Positions 54,301 to 64,000 of a DNA stretch of 64,000 nt are shown here, piece after piece. The first letter of the stretch is position 1. Every line of letters begins with the position of its first letter. The notes under the pieces are model-generated. The model was not told where the DNA came from, did no database searches, and saw only the letters and a list, made by a program, of their open reading frames with translations. Origin of the DNA: Hyposmocoma kahamanoa (lineage: Eukaryota; Arthropoda; Insecta; Lepidoptera; Cosmopterigidae); assembly GCF_003589595.1 (NCBI RefSeq), contig NW_020653750.1, forward strand, positions 3,034,167 to 3,098,166, in the 5' to 3' direction. A program made the translations under genes and the position numbers.

Positions 54301-55251
54301 CACATCTTTTATAGATAAGCAAATTTCACATGAAATCGTAACATTGATTAAACTCTACTACTAATTCGCAAGGCAGATTCTCCCAGGAAGAAAGAATAAG
54401 AAACTCCTGAGTTTGCTCTTTTTAAATAGACATTGGTAAATACACATTTATTATTTATTACAAATATCGTAGATCGAGATAACCTGAAAGAGTTAAACAT
54501 CCAAGTCACGACCAAGGAATTCATTCAAGTGCGCAGAAACTATGAATATTTTGTTTCACTGTAGTTTTAAACCTAAAACCTAGTATTCTTAATATAGCAA
54601 TAAGAGCAAGCATACCTAAGTGTACTAGAAACTTTGGGCTAGAAACTTGTAACTTAAAGATTACTATACTAGTAGCCAATAATGATACATACTACTTAAA
54701 AGTACTTCACTTTTCGCACACCAAGCCTACTAATTGAACTAATATAACAATCGGCTTAATTAATAAAGCACGTATCACCATTAATGTGAATTTTTGAGTA
54801 AGCACAAAGAACAGATTTACTAGAGATAATTTTATATGACAATGTAAGATTATTTATTTATTTTAATCATATTTACTTTATAACTAAAATCAAGGCATAA
54901 TCATATACCTTTGTTATAGAAATTATATTTTAAGTTTTAGTTGCCCGATATTGCGCTCGAAGAGTATAAAAGGGATCAAGGCGTCCAAAAGCGGAGTTAC
55001 CAGGTTTTGAAAATATGTACACGACGATATGTCATAAAAATTAGTGGTATTCACCTATCATAAGAAGTAGTAAAGTGAGCGGCGCTCTAGGATGTGGCCT
55101 TAGGGCTCCAAGTACTGCACCAGCGGCTACCAAACAGGCCCCCACCACTCCCAGGAACAATACACAAAGCCTTAGGGGGGGTCGTCCACAGCAGGATTTT
55201 GGTGCGTTGCCCTCTCCTTCTGAACATGCATAGGCTGCTCCTCTGCCTGAT
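51387..55251 (-). CDS. Two-helix membrane protein with four PPxY motifs (3' part of gene)
   Basis: Four minus-strand exons join in phase with GT-AG junctions: 55251-55055, 52962-52731, 52193-52116 and 51702-51387 (stop TAA 51389-51387). The joined frame is about 270 residues and lacks its N terminus; the first exon seen needs two bases from an upstream exon. It has a Cys-rich start (SCCGRPPLRL), helix 1 LCVLFLGVVGACLVAAGAVL, an RPHPRAP turn, helix 2 LLLLMIGIGVVLVTAAGLAW, and a long tail. The tail holds RLPPSYARP, RPPPPTYQAS, SPPPTYRSNS and GPPSYRAPR, then an acidic stretch (EQEKDPDEHL) and the end SEIDILAHL. PPxY motifs bind WW domains, such as those of NEDD4-family ubiquitin ligases, so a trafficking or adaptor role is inferred. 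I cannot name the family. Confidence 0.85.
53330..53960 (-). promoter_or_regulatory. Non-repetitive intron block, possible enhancer
   Basis: Inside the first visible intron of the PPxY gene. Unlike its AT-rich flanks it has balanced composition, several TTAATTA/AATTAA homeodomain-type words (53369, 53485, 53723, 53751) and no repeat or open frame. This is an inference from composition only. Confidence 0.25.
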
Positions 55252-55954
55252 CTGTAATGAAAAAATATTCGTGTTAGTTATGGTATGACTTTATAAACAA
55301 GTATTGGGCTCTCAAAAAATGTTGTCTTTATTTGGGGTGTTTGAACTTCAATCGAAAAATCTTATTTTTATTATTATTTTATTATAACATCAAGTGACGG
55401 GACCATGGAAGAAAAAAAAATAATGGAAGTTCCACGAGCCTCGATTACTATCAGAACCGATGTCGCCAAAACTCACACATTCTTAATTTGAAACTAGTGT
55501 TTCAAATTAAAATCGAATCGAATCGAAATCTAGATAATGATTGGTCGTAGCTTCAAATTTAAAAAGAAATAACAAATTCTGGATTTTTAGCATAATTTAA
55601 GTTGTACCCTGTTGGCATATCGTTGAAAGTTCAATACCATCAATACCTATTATTGCTAATTACGGCGTTTGGATATTAAATTGAAATTTCAATCAATGTC
55701 CTGCCATCTAGCGGTTAATTGTTGACCCACGACGAATTGGTTTATTAATATAGTTCTCCAAAAAAGAAGCAACCATATTGCATGAGTATAAGCTTTACTT
55801 TCGCTTCTTGTAACAAAAACATGATTTTGATAAACAGAAAATTCAAAATTTATTAAAATAAGACTTGTCGGTGATATGAAATACCATCACGGGCAATATT
55901 TTTGGTGTGGCTATCATTTTTGCACTCTAAAACAGCACAATAATTCATTTTTAT

Positions 55955-56567
55955 CGAGTTCTTAGGTTTTCGCTATTGTTACACATAGGAAATGAAACTA
56001 TTTTTCCGGATTTAAATCGCGTATATTTGTTTTTTCATACAAACCGACGTTTCGGGCCCTTTACAGGTCCCATCCTNNNNNNNNNNNNNNNNNNNNNNNN
56101 NNNNNNNNNNNNNNNNNNNNNNNNNNNNNNNNNNNNNNNNNNNNNNNNNNNNNNNNNNNNNNNNNNNNNNNNNNNNNNNNNNNNNNNNNNNNNNNNNNNN
56201 NNNNNNNNNNNNNNNNNNNNNNNNNNNNNNNNNNNNNNNNNNNNNNNNNNNNNNNNNNNNNNNNNNNNNNNNNNNNNNNNNNNNNNNNNNNNNNNNNNNN
56301 NNNNNNNNNNNNNNNNNNNNNNNNNNNNNNNNNNNNNNNNNNNNNNNNNNNNNNNNNNNNNNNNNNNNNNNNNNNNNNNNNNNNNNNNNNNNNNNNNNNN
56401 NNNNNNNNNNNNNNNNNNNNNNNNNNNNNNNNNNNNNNNNNNNNNNNNNNNNNNNNNNNNNNNNNNNNNNNNNNNNAGGATGGGACCTGTAAAGGGCCCG
56501 AAACGTCGGTTTGTATGAAAAAACAAATATACGCGATTTAAATCCGGAAAAATAGTTTCATTTCCTA
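55955..56567. mobile_element. Element with 90-bp perfect inverted repeat around a sequence gap
   Basis: Arms 55987-56076 and 56477-56566 are exact complements over 90 bases and end directly at the Ns. They contain GACGTTTCGGGCCCTTTACA. AATAATTCATTTTT occurs just before (55941-55954) and just after (56568-56581), which may be a 14-bp target duplication. A diverged second copy begins at 57205. Confidence 0.8.
56077..56476. other. Assembly gap (400 Ns)
   Basis: The sequence is undetermined. Open frames that seem to cross it consist of Ns and are artefacts. The round length suggests a placeholder and not a measured size. Confidence 0.98.
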
Positions 56568-56732
56568 AATAATTCATTTTTCTACGATTTTATGGAATTT
56601 ACGCAAAACAATTGACACAACCATACCGTACAAAGCGAAAATGGCGGACTGAGCTCCCGTAGGTCCTAAGAGACCTATGGTTGGCGCGCGCGTGAGGCTA
56701 ACTAACCACTTCTACTGTATGTTCTGTTCTGT

Positions 56733-56918
56733 GGACGGGACGAACAAGTCGTGCGCCTGATGGTAAGCTACACGCCTTTCCATAACAGTTATGGCGCCAC
56801 TCAGAGCTTTAAATCGCAAAGATCTGAGGGCCACTACCACTGCGCCCGTCACTCTGAGACATTACTTCACAAGTCCCATGTGCCTGTAATTTCACCAGCA
56901 CTCTTACGATTCAAATCC
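56733..56918 (+). mobile_element. Dispersed element B, partial copy
   Basis: GGACGGGACGAACAAGTCGT through TTTAAATCGCAAAGATCTGA to TTCACCAGCACTCTTACGAT. The 3' end is missing. Confidence 0.87.
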
Positions 56919-57204
56919 TTACTCTCCTTTTTTGGGTACTCTACTTTCTTCTTACTCTACTTTTGAATATTTCACTTCACTTATGCAGACAAATTCCCAG
57001 CGTTTCATCACGCACCTCGAGCGTTTTAAGTTTGTACAATCACGCCGTAATTATCATAAACAAACCTTATGCTTCTAGCTCAAAGTTATCCAATGAAGAG
57101 ACAATAATCAATGTTATGTAGGCTACGCCTTTTTTTGGATGCGTAATGTATCGTACAATTAAATACTTAGTTGAGTACTTATTATTGACTCGTATATACA
57201 ATAT

Positions 57205-57560
57205 CGAGTTCTTAGGTTTTCGGTATTCTTATACATAAATATAAATATTAGACAACATCCCATACGTTGCTCTGACTCCAAGTGACAAAAGCATTTGTGT
57301 TATGGAAATCGGAAACAACGACGGTACTACTAACACCCAGACGCTCGACAATATAAAAAAGTTAATTTCTACACTGACCCGGCCGGGGATCGAACCCGAG
57401 GCCTCAGAAATAGCGACACCATGAAAACCGGTGTGCAAGCCACTCGATCATGAGGGTGGTCTAAACACATTGAAATTGGAACTAGTTTTTCGGATCTAAA
57501 TAGTTCTATATATTTGTTTTTTCGAACAAATCAACGTTTCGGACCCTTTATAGGTCACGG
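57205..57560. mobile_element. Second copy of the gap element, interrupted by a SINE
   Basis: ATCGAGTTCTTAGGTTTTCG at 57205 matches 55955. Beyond the SINE the match resumes with AACTAGTTTTTCGGATCTAA and AACGTTTCGGACCCTTTATA. Sequence after 57560 may therefore show what the unassembled interior of the first copy contains. Confidence 0.7.
57236..57468 (-). mobile_element. Lepidopteran tRNA-derived SINE, family D
   Basis: The minus strand starts with a tRNA-like head (GATCGAGTGGCTTGCAC; B box GGGTTCGATCCC at about 57398-57387). The body has GTCTGGGTGTTAGTAGTACC and CCATAACACAAATGCTTTTG, and the tail is ATATTTATATTTATG. ACAT-like words on both sides suggest a short target duplication in the host element. 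Confidence 0.88.
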
Positions 57561-57675
57561 CTGACCTTTTATGACGAGAGCGTGGCGAGACCACATATAC
57601 AATGTTAAAATGAAGTACTGGTTGCGTTTAAATGAAGTATTTATCACGGTAACAAATCCCATAATTTATATTTTT

Positions 57676-57897
57676 TTAAGTCACATTTCTTGATAAAGAT
57701 GTGATCGAAATGCGATGCGAAAAATATTTTTCGATATCATATTCAACTATTCGACACTTTCTTCTATTCTCCACCTCAACGACTCTACTGCATAATGCAT
57801 CATCTAACTGCGCTGTTTCCATACGATATAAAGCTAACACCCCTATTAACCCGGCGGGTAGGGTTGCGGCAATTTCGACTAATTCTGATGGAGACAT
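57676..57897 (-). CDS. Unidentified short ORF next to the gap-element copy
   Basis: The 73 codons begin MSPSELVEIAATLPAGLIGV. An alanine/leucine-rich first third is followed by charged sequence. I recognise no family. Its position just past the second copy of the gap element raises the possibility that it belongs to that element. Confidence 0.25.
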   Translation of the reverse strand: MSPSELVEIAATLPAGLIGVLALYRMETAQLDDALCSRVVEVENRRKCRIVEYDIEKYFSHRISITSLSRNVT

Positions 57898-57899
57898 AT

Positions 57900-58580
57900 A
57901 ATAAGTATATGTATGGGCTATTTAGTAGGTTAATTTGTGGACATTTCGTAAATGGCTCATTGCACAAAGAATAATTTAAAGTTAAGATTTGTCATTTGCG
58001 TCTCATTTCGCAAAACAGGAGCATCATTACATTCCAACCTTAAGTTGTTAAGTACTTAAACGAAGACAAAGTTTATTGAATTTTTTTAACTTGATCTGTG
58101 TACGCCTGATTTATTACCACATCCAAACTTCACTAAAAGCACAAAACTAGTTTTCCCATACTTGCGTGGTTGATACTTTAGGGCTTGTTCCAAAGCTCTT
58201 CCATCCTATCGCTTATTTTGTCAACCCTGCCTTGTGACTGACGTATGCATAATTTAGACTCTTTACCAATTAGTGGGGGAGTTCATACGACTCTTCATCT
58301 AATGGTCTGCCTGTGTAGCCAGCATTTCTCTGTCAACGTCATTCTGTGTCTTTTTACTCGACGCTTTTCACATTTCATATTAGTTAACTAGATAAAGTAG
58401 AACATATGACAGTTTAAACTGTAAGATTAGCTTGGATGCATTGCTAAAAATGTTAGTTTATAATTCATCCAATCAAGAGCAGAGATATATATGCGCGATA
58501 TGAGAGAGTAATATATATGCGCAGGCAGTTTTTTTACGTATTTTAAAACTACTGGAATTATATAGGTACAGTCATTAGCA
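57900..58580. other. Intergenic DNA, nothing recognised
   Basis: No open frame, RNA gene or paired terminal repeat could be supported. Confidence 0.45.
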
Positions 58581-58581
58581 T

Positions 58582-58915
58582 GCTAGAAATATGAAGCTTT
58601 CGAAATGTGGTCTATTGTAGCCCCGCATCAATTGGACGGACAAGGTCGCGACTGTCGAGGTCCTTAAACGTATGTCGAAGAAGGTTGACCTGGTACGCAC
58701 TAACAGGCAGCGGAAGGTTGCCTATTTGGGTCATGTACTGCGACATGACTGATACCAACTATTACACACTATAATGATAAGCAATATGGCTGGGAAGCGG
58801 AAGGTTGGAAGAAGGAAAATGTCATGGCTTCGTAACATCAGGATGTGGACCGGACTCAAGACCGTGGAACAACTGTTCAGGCTTCCTCTGAAGATTTATA
58901 AAACTAACTACTGAC
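58582..58915 (+). pseudogene. Non-LTR LINE C-terminal fragment
   Basis: KYEAFEMW is followed, after a shift, by INWTDKVATVEVLKRMSKKV, QRKVAYLGHVLRHD, a stop, then AGKRKVGRRKMSWLRNIRMW and TGLKTVEQLFRL. This is the usual C-terminal end of one insect LINE group, with its GRR-SWL-N motif. It is a different group from the element at position 1. Confidence 0.82.
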
Positions 58916-58919
58916 CTTC

Positions 58920-59979
58920 AATAATGGCAAGGAACTTCAAGAAGAAGAACAGCATGCTGGATTTTCACTTTTGACTTTAGACCATATTGTCGTAAATAAT
59001 ATAAAGTTGATGATGTGTCATTATCACCTTATCTATGTTGAAATCGTAATATCACAATAAATACATACAGATTTATTACCTATACAAATTCAGATTTTTA
59101 CAGCCCATAGTATAAACAACGGTCTAATTTATGCATTGAAAAAAGAAACTTCTTGCGTATAAAAGATATAGACGACTAACTTTCAATTGATAGTCGCAAT
59201 TCAAATTCAAATCTTTTGTGAAGTATGTAATAAACTCAGAGTTTTGAATCGGGATTACGGATGAATGCGCAGGAGTTTATTGACCCCATTATCTGACCCC
59301 AAAGGAAGAGGGTTCTTAATGTTGATAGTTAATGGATGGCATCGACACACGGATATAGAACACACGCCTTTATCTCTGTCACGCTCCACGACTTTTTCAT
59401 ACCATTCATTAGATTCTATTCACTGTATTGTTATATTAAATCTGTACAGTTGGCGAATAATTGTGGCCTTAATTATAAGCCCCTATACAAATCTCCCTAT
59501 TTTTGATTTAGATTTGGTAACATCAAGAGTTATCTCTAATAGTGATTGCGATAGAATTACGTTCTCAACATTTTTGTCTAATCTATAAAAACGATTGAGA
59601 AAAACAACGTTGAATAAGTTGAATTCTAGAATGCTCTGGTTAGATAAACAATGCTAAGCGGTGAATGATTCAAAGCCGGGCTGTTGAAACGTTTCGTTTT
59701 CTAATGTAGATACCGTCCTAATAGATCCGTATCTTAAGTCTAAATGCAATGAACGTAAGTGTTCCCTTTGGATAAGCTTTGTAGACGAAATTGACGAAAT
59801 AAATTTTATTGTGAGTTAAATATAATATCATTTAAAAAGAAATTGAATATGCTCAATTTACATCGTCAATGTTAACAAATAAAAGTCAATACCTGTTCCT
59901 CTGACTTCATTTTATCTGCAAGCAGGTACGATACCCAAGTATTTTGCGATTTGGCACATAATTTTCGATTATATCATTT
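58920..59979. other. Intergenic DNA, nothing recognised
   Basis: A 107-codon open frame at 59265-59588 has no domain likeness and no splice context. Confidence 0.4.
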
Positions 59980-60272
59980 TATTATTATTATTTTATGATA
60001 TCGAGTGACGGGAGGAACAAGTCATCCAACTGGTAGTAAGCGATATGCCTGTAAATAATAGTTGCAGTGCCACTCAGAGCTTAAAATCACAAAGATCTGA
60101 GAGACGCTGCCACTGCGCTCGCCATCCTGAGACATAAGTGAATTGTTAAAGCCCATGTACCTGCAATTTTATCAAAAGTTCCCTCTCTCTTCCATCAAAA
60201 CCACCTTATCCTTCAAAACCGGAACGCGGTAATGCTCACATTACTGCTTGGTGGCAGAAATAAGTAAGATAA
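59980..60272 (+). mobile_element. Dispersed element B, diverged copy
   Basis: TTTTATGATATCGAGTGACG, GTTGCAGTGCCACTCAGAGC, CCTTCAAAACCGGAACGCGG and ATTACTGCTTGGTGGCAGAA follow in order, with a small insertion of CT-rich sequence near 60185. Confidence 0.87.
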
Positions 60273-60279
60273 TTTATTA

Positions 60280-61670
60280 TCTTGTGGCACTTGCACCATT
60301 ATTTTCTTATAATTTTAAGTTTTGTTTAGTGGTTAAGGACACTTGTACGAAACTCCACTGAAAGGGTTAGGCGAGTACCTACTGCGCTCGTCCTGTTAGT
60401 AAATTCAGCTTCTTGAACTTGTCTATAGTGGCAATGTACGGAACGCTTAGACATTTTGATAAATTACTATCTGTACAATAACATTCTTTTCGTTAGCGTG
60501 CGCTCTCTTGTGTTTTCAATTTGACAAGTCATCGTGGCAGTCTCGCTGCTCCGACTTTGATGAAAAATACGTTTTTCCTTTCTACTTCACTGGACAAGTC
60601 CTTACGCAACAGTTTAGTTACGTTTTTGTTACAGAACATTCAGACTCACATTACGCGCACATTTCCAAAATACACGTAATAGATTACGTGAGCGGAATAA
60701 AATATAAACTATAAACTTAATCATCGAACTGGGTATATTATAATTTAAATTTTTTGCTACAATAACGTAATATCTCAATATAAATCAAACTTTAAAAAAA
60801 GTTTTTCTACTCCTGCACTTTATTCTGTTACTTAAACTTTCATAAACCACATCACAAGGGCGCAATTTTTAGTTCTGAAACGAAATTCTATTGTCTATTG
60901 TACTGAACTGAAAAATTTCATTATAGTCCTATATAGACAGAACTGAGTTCCAAAACAAAAACGTCGTATTTTTGCTAATTAAAACAATATCTAATAAGAC
61001 GCTACTCAAGCGCTCTACTGCCACCAGATTGGTACTTGGCCAATCACGAACACGTCTATGTAACCTCTTTGGTTTTTGTTTTGCAGTGTTTGTTTGGCTT
61101 TCGTTTGAGTTTATTGTTGTGGATTGTTAACAAAATAATCGTTAAATATTGGTTGTATTTCATTATGTTAATTTACTCGTAGAAAAGTATTATATGCAAT
61201 CATTACATAATTAGGTTTTAAAATCTCATAGCTATTACTTAGGTACGAGGCACGAGGCTTTGCCTAGTGGCCTAAACACGGTACTCATCTTTAAAAAACC
61301 TCATTATGCAACGATTGCATAAAATACTCTTAGATGTCTTTATTATTATACAATTTACCTCAATGACGAGAACAAAACATTTAATTTCTACGTGGTAATA
61401 AAATTAGACCAGGACGCCATCTGTGCTGGCGATGATGGCCGCGTTAAGGATAGGGGATGGGATGAGTCACTTACGTGTTTATGTATGGAATAATGACTTT
61501 AGCCACAACGCATGTGCTCGACTGAACACTATCTTAACCATAAATACTTACGATGAGTTTCAATGAGTAAACCGTCTGTATAGGGAGATGCATTTCGAAC
61601 GGGACAAAACTACACTATTGTATAGAGTAATAAACAAAGCTGAATACCGTGTGATTGTAACCATATTTGC
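60280..61670. other. AT-rich intergenic DNA, nothing recognised
   Basis: Short open frames only. GACGCCATCTGTGCTGGCGA near 61415 resembles a word often seen in lepidopteran spacers but supports no feature. Confidence 0.45.
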
Positions 61671-61675
61671 TGGCT

Positions 61676-61750
61676 CGACCCGTAGTTTAGTTGGAAAGAG
61701 TGGTAGCCACGTTCAGGCGACAGACACTGGTTCGAGTCCTCTCGAATTGG
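61676..61750 (+). repeat. tRNA-like sequence, probable SINE head
   Basis: It has A-box-like TAGTTTAGTTGG, AGAGTGGTAGCCACGTT shared with the minus strand at 28132-28198, and B box GGTTCGAGTCC. The acceptor ends do not pair, so it is not called as a tRNA gene. Confidence 0.65.
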
Positions 61751-61759
61751 AATTTTTCT

Positions 61760-64000
61760 TTGTTTAATTATAATAATAAGACATTTATTGATTACCACAA
61801 TACCAAAGAAAAAGTTTAATAAAGGTATAGTTTCAGAAATGTCTGAGATCTAGGGTTAATGAAAAGAATGGATCCTCTGCTCTACATGCTGCTTTTCAGG
61901 TCCCATCTTGATGCGTGGACTTTCGCTTCTGGCTATTATAAATCGTATAATACATACAAATAAAAAGATAATATGCAACTAGATTAGTAAATTTATACAT
62001 GATAAAATATTACTACTTATTCCCTGATAACATTAGTTATTGTATATTATGTACCTAAGTAATTTTGTTGGTAAAATGTTACATGTTTGAGCAGCTAATA
62101 AACACATACATCAAACTCAGCGGGTAAGTAAACAGAACCGGATAATGTTAATCTATTATCGTGTACATAGATCGCAACAACTACATTTGAACCCGCACTA
62201 TCCTCCGACGAGCCGCTGATGTGTTATGCGCAAATGAAGCCCCTATCACATCTCAAGAATGCGGCGAAGCGCGAAATTTATGTAGTTAATAAGAGCCAGG
62301 AGGGTTAATTAGCTGATTTATGTAGCCCATATTGCGGCACTCCGGCGCACGCGTTATTATGACCCTTGCCATTGACAGTTTAATAGCCTAACCTAACGGC
62401 ACAGACGCCCGGTTCTCAGCGATATGATGAAAGCGAAGATTTCGACGCGTGACGAATGGCTCGGTGACGTTAAAAGGTAATTGTTGAAGTTTAGAAATCT
62501 TACAAGCAAGTACCGGTACTTTTAAGGTTGTTTTATTTGTTTACGTTATTAACATCAATGTATTTGGTAGTTGCGTTTTCCTTTAATATTTTATAGTGCA
62601 GGTATTTTGAAGCTGCTTCCAATTTTATGTAATCTATCCCCAAGAATAAGCAGACTAAAGGCACTTAAAATTTACTCAAAGCGTTCGTTGCGCAATAAAG
62701 AAGTTAACTTCAAAAAATAACTATAAACCTAAAATGCAACGCTGTCACAAGCGATTGGGCACCGTAAAGTGCATTGTCGTTGTAGCAAAGTGACGCGTTG
62801 GCAAACTTAATGGCATACAAGTATCAGCGTCTTGTCGCGTATAAAAATGGCAATTCCCCGAACAAACAAGCGTGGCCCCTGCTCACCGAGACAGGCGGCA
62901 CGCTCCATCAACCTTAGAACGAATAAAGCCCATGATCACTGATATAGAAAAAGTGGATGGGTCCCGCTGGAAAATCAATCATGTGCTATCATCTAGTTGG
63001 GCACATACGAGAAAAAGTACGAAGGTTTTTTGCGCTTTTACAAATAAAAAAGACTAACATTTAACAAAAGCACCTTAGTCATATATGTTATTATTATTTT
63101 GAAAGACATAATCTTTTGTAAAAATGCTGTTGAAATATAAAAAAATCAAAGATTTCATAACCGTTGTAACATCGTGTGCAAAATTTTATTTTATTTTGAT
63201 GACTTTGTGCTAAAACCGACACTAAATACCTAAAGCGCATTTTTTTCAACAAAACAGCTTTCTACAACGACATTAACCCTATCGAATAAGGCAGTCACAT
63301 ATCACTCATTATTGCTGGGTATAATGGCCAGTTCCAGTACACTTAGAGGCGTGTTTTACGAGCATAACAGCTCTGACTGTCGACGTCAGTCAGTTGCTAA
63401 CGTCCCACCTTATGTGGGCTTGGCTCCAACGGAAACCCCTACGAGTATATACCCACAGAGAAAAGTTTAACATTTACCTACATCAAGATAGGTGCTGTAA
63501 AATGTTAGTGTTTCAAGACGGTTAACGTAAACATAGCGTAATATTGTTTATATACGTAATATTTATATACTTATTATGTTCTTCCCTCATATACACGTCT
63601 AGTTCATATTATACAAATGGAGACTGATGCTTATACACGTAATGTAGAAGATCACTTATAGGAATATGCATCTTCTTGCGTTTACGACTGTATGCCGTCT
63701 TCTAAGCGAGGTCCATGCTGTTTGAATTGATATTCTAGTTTTGAAGACAGGTCCAACACACCTGTGGGTTGCACTGTGGATACTGGATGAGAAGGTTCCG
63801 GGTCCGATCTTTTCTGTTTCTAGCCTGGGTGTTCTACAATACCCCGGAGTGAATTCCGTTGATCTGGTACGATGTTGTTATTTGAAACTAGGTAATTGGT
63901 AAGTTTACCTGGCATATTAAAAGAAACAACCATTGAATATTAGCATATTATCTATTTGAAAATAAATACTACAAAATGTACAAATGTTTTTTAATAATTT
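61760..64000. other. Intergenic or intronic DNA, no gene recognised
   Basis: A non-repetitive GC-richer block at 62150-62480 (CCTCCGACGAGCCGCTGATG, GCGGCACTCCGGCGCACGCG) has no open frame and could be regulatory. If the PPxY gene continues upstream, this lies in its 5' region. The stretch 63280-63870 is also less AT-rich but unidentified. Confidence 0.4.

Noticed and set aside
55976..56577. Two long open frames on opposite strands
   Set aside because: Almost all codons are Ns from the assembly gap, and the ends are mirror images of the same inverted repeat.
59265..59588. 107-codon plus-strand ORF
   Set aside because: It has no recognisable domain, no splice context and composition like the surrounding spacer.

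Overview
This is a eukaryotic window, almost certainly nuclear DNA of a moth or butterfly. It is AT-rich and crowded with transposons. It carries spliced genes with GT-AG introns, several tRNA-derived SINE families, Jockey/CR1-like and RTE-like LINE remnants, mariner, Tc1, hAT and Transib elements, and MITEs. There are no bacterial operons, ribosome binding sites or CRISPR arrays. Assignment to Lepidoptera rests on the style of the repeats and is an inference.

Two host genes can be reconstructed from splice sites and reading phase. PDAP1 (28 kDa heat- and acid-stable phosphoprotein) is on the + strand at 6943-24842. It has six coding exons and makes 173 residues. Its fourth intron is about 13.5 kb and is filled with nested transposons. 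The second gene is the 3' part of a minus-strand gene at 55251-51387. Four phase-compatible exons encode a two-helix membrane protein whose tail carries four PPxY (WW-domain-binding) motifs. Its 5' exons were not found in the window. A lone exon-like block at 41607-41708 and a short ORF with a signal-peptide-like start at 34692-34886 are weaker candidates.

Layout: 1-1863 is a decayed LINE followed by a perfect inverted repeat. 1.9-5.5 kb is AT-rich DNA. 5.5-6.9 kb holds a MITE and the PDAP1 promoter area. 6.9-24.8 kb is PDAP1, whose introns hold a 197-bp tandem duplication, LINE pieces, a Tc1 fossil, three copies of one SINE, a Transib element (15590-19941) and a mariner nested inside it. 27.4-27.9 kb is a second Transib-type element, non-autonomous, with perfect 5-bp CGCCG duplications. 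28.9 kb has a precursor-like hairpin. 30.8-33.9 kb is a hAT fossil. 35-48 kb is a mosaic of SINEs, LINE pieces, MITEs and hairpins. 49.9-50.8 kb is a TA-flanked element whose empty site is visible at 14.2 kb. 51.4-55.3 kb is the PPxY membrane gene. 56.0-56.6 kb is an assembly gap framed by a 90-bp perfect inverted repeat. 57-64 kb has further SINE and LINE fragments and unassigned DNA.

The most notable observation is the pair of Transib-type elements. Both end in CACAGTG or a one-base variant, the same heptamer as the V(D)J recombination signal. The larger one holds a broken RAG1-like transposase. No intact autonomous transposon was found. Every transposase or reverse transcriptase read here is frameshifted, truncated or has lost a catalytic residue.
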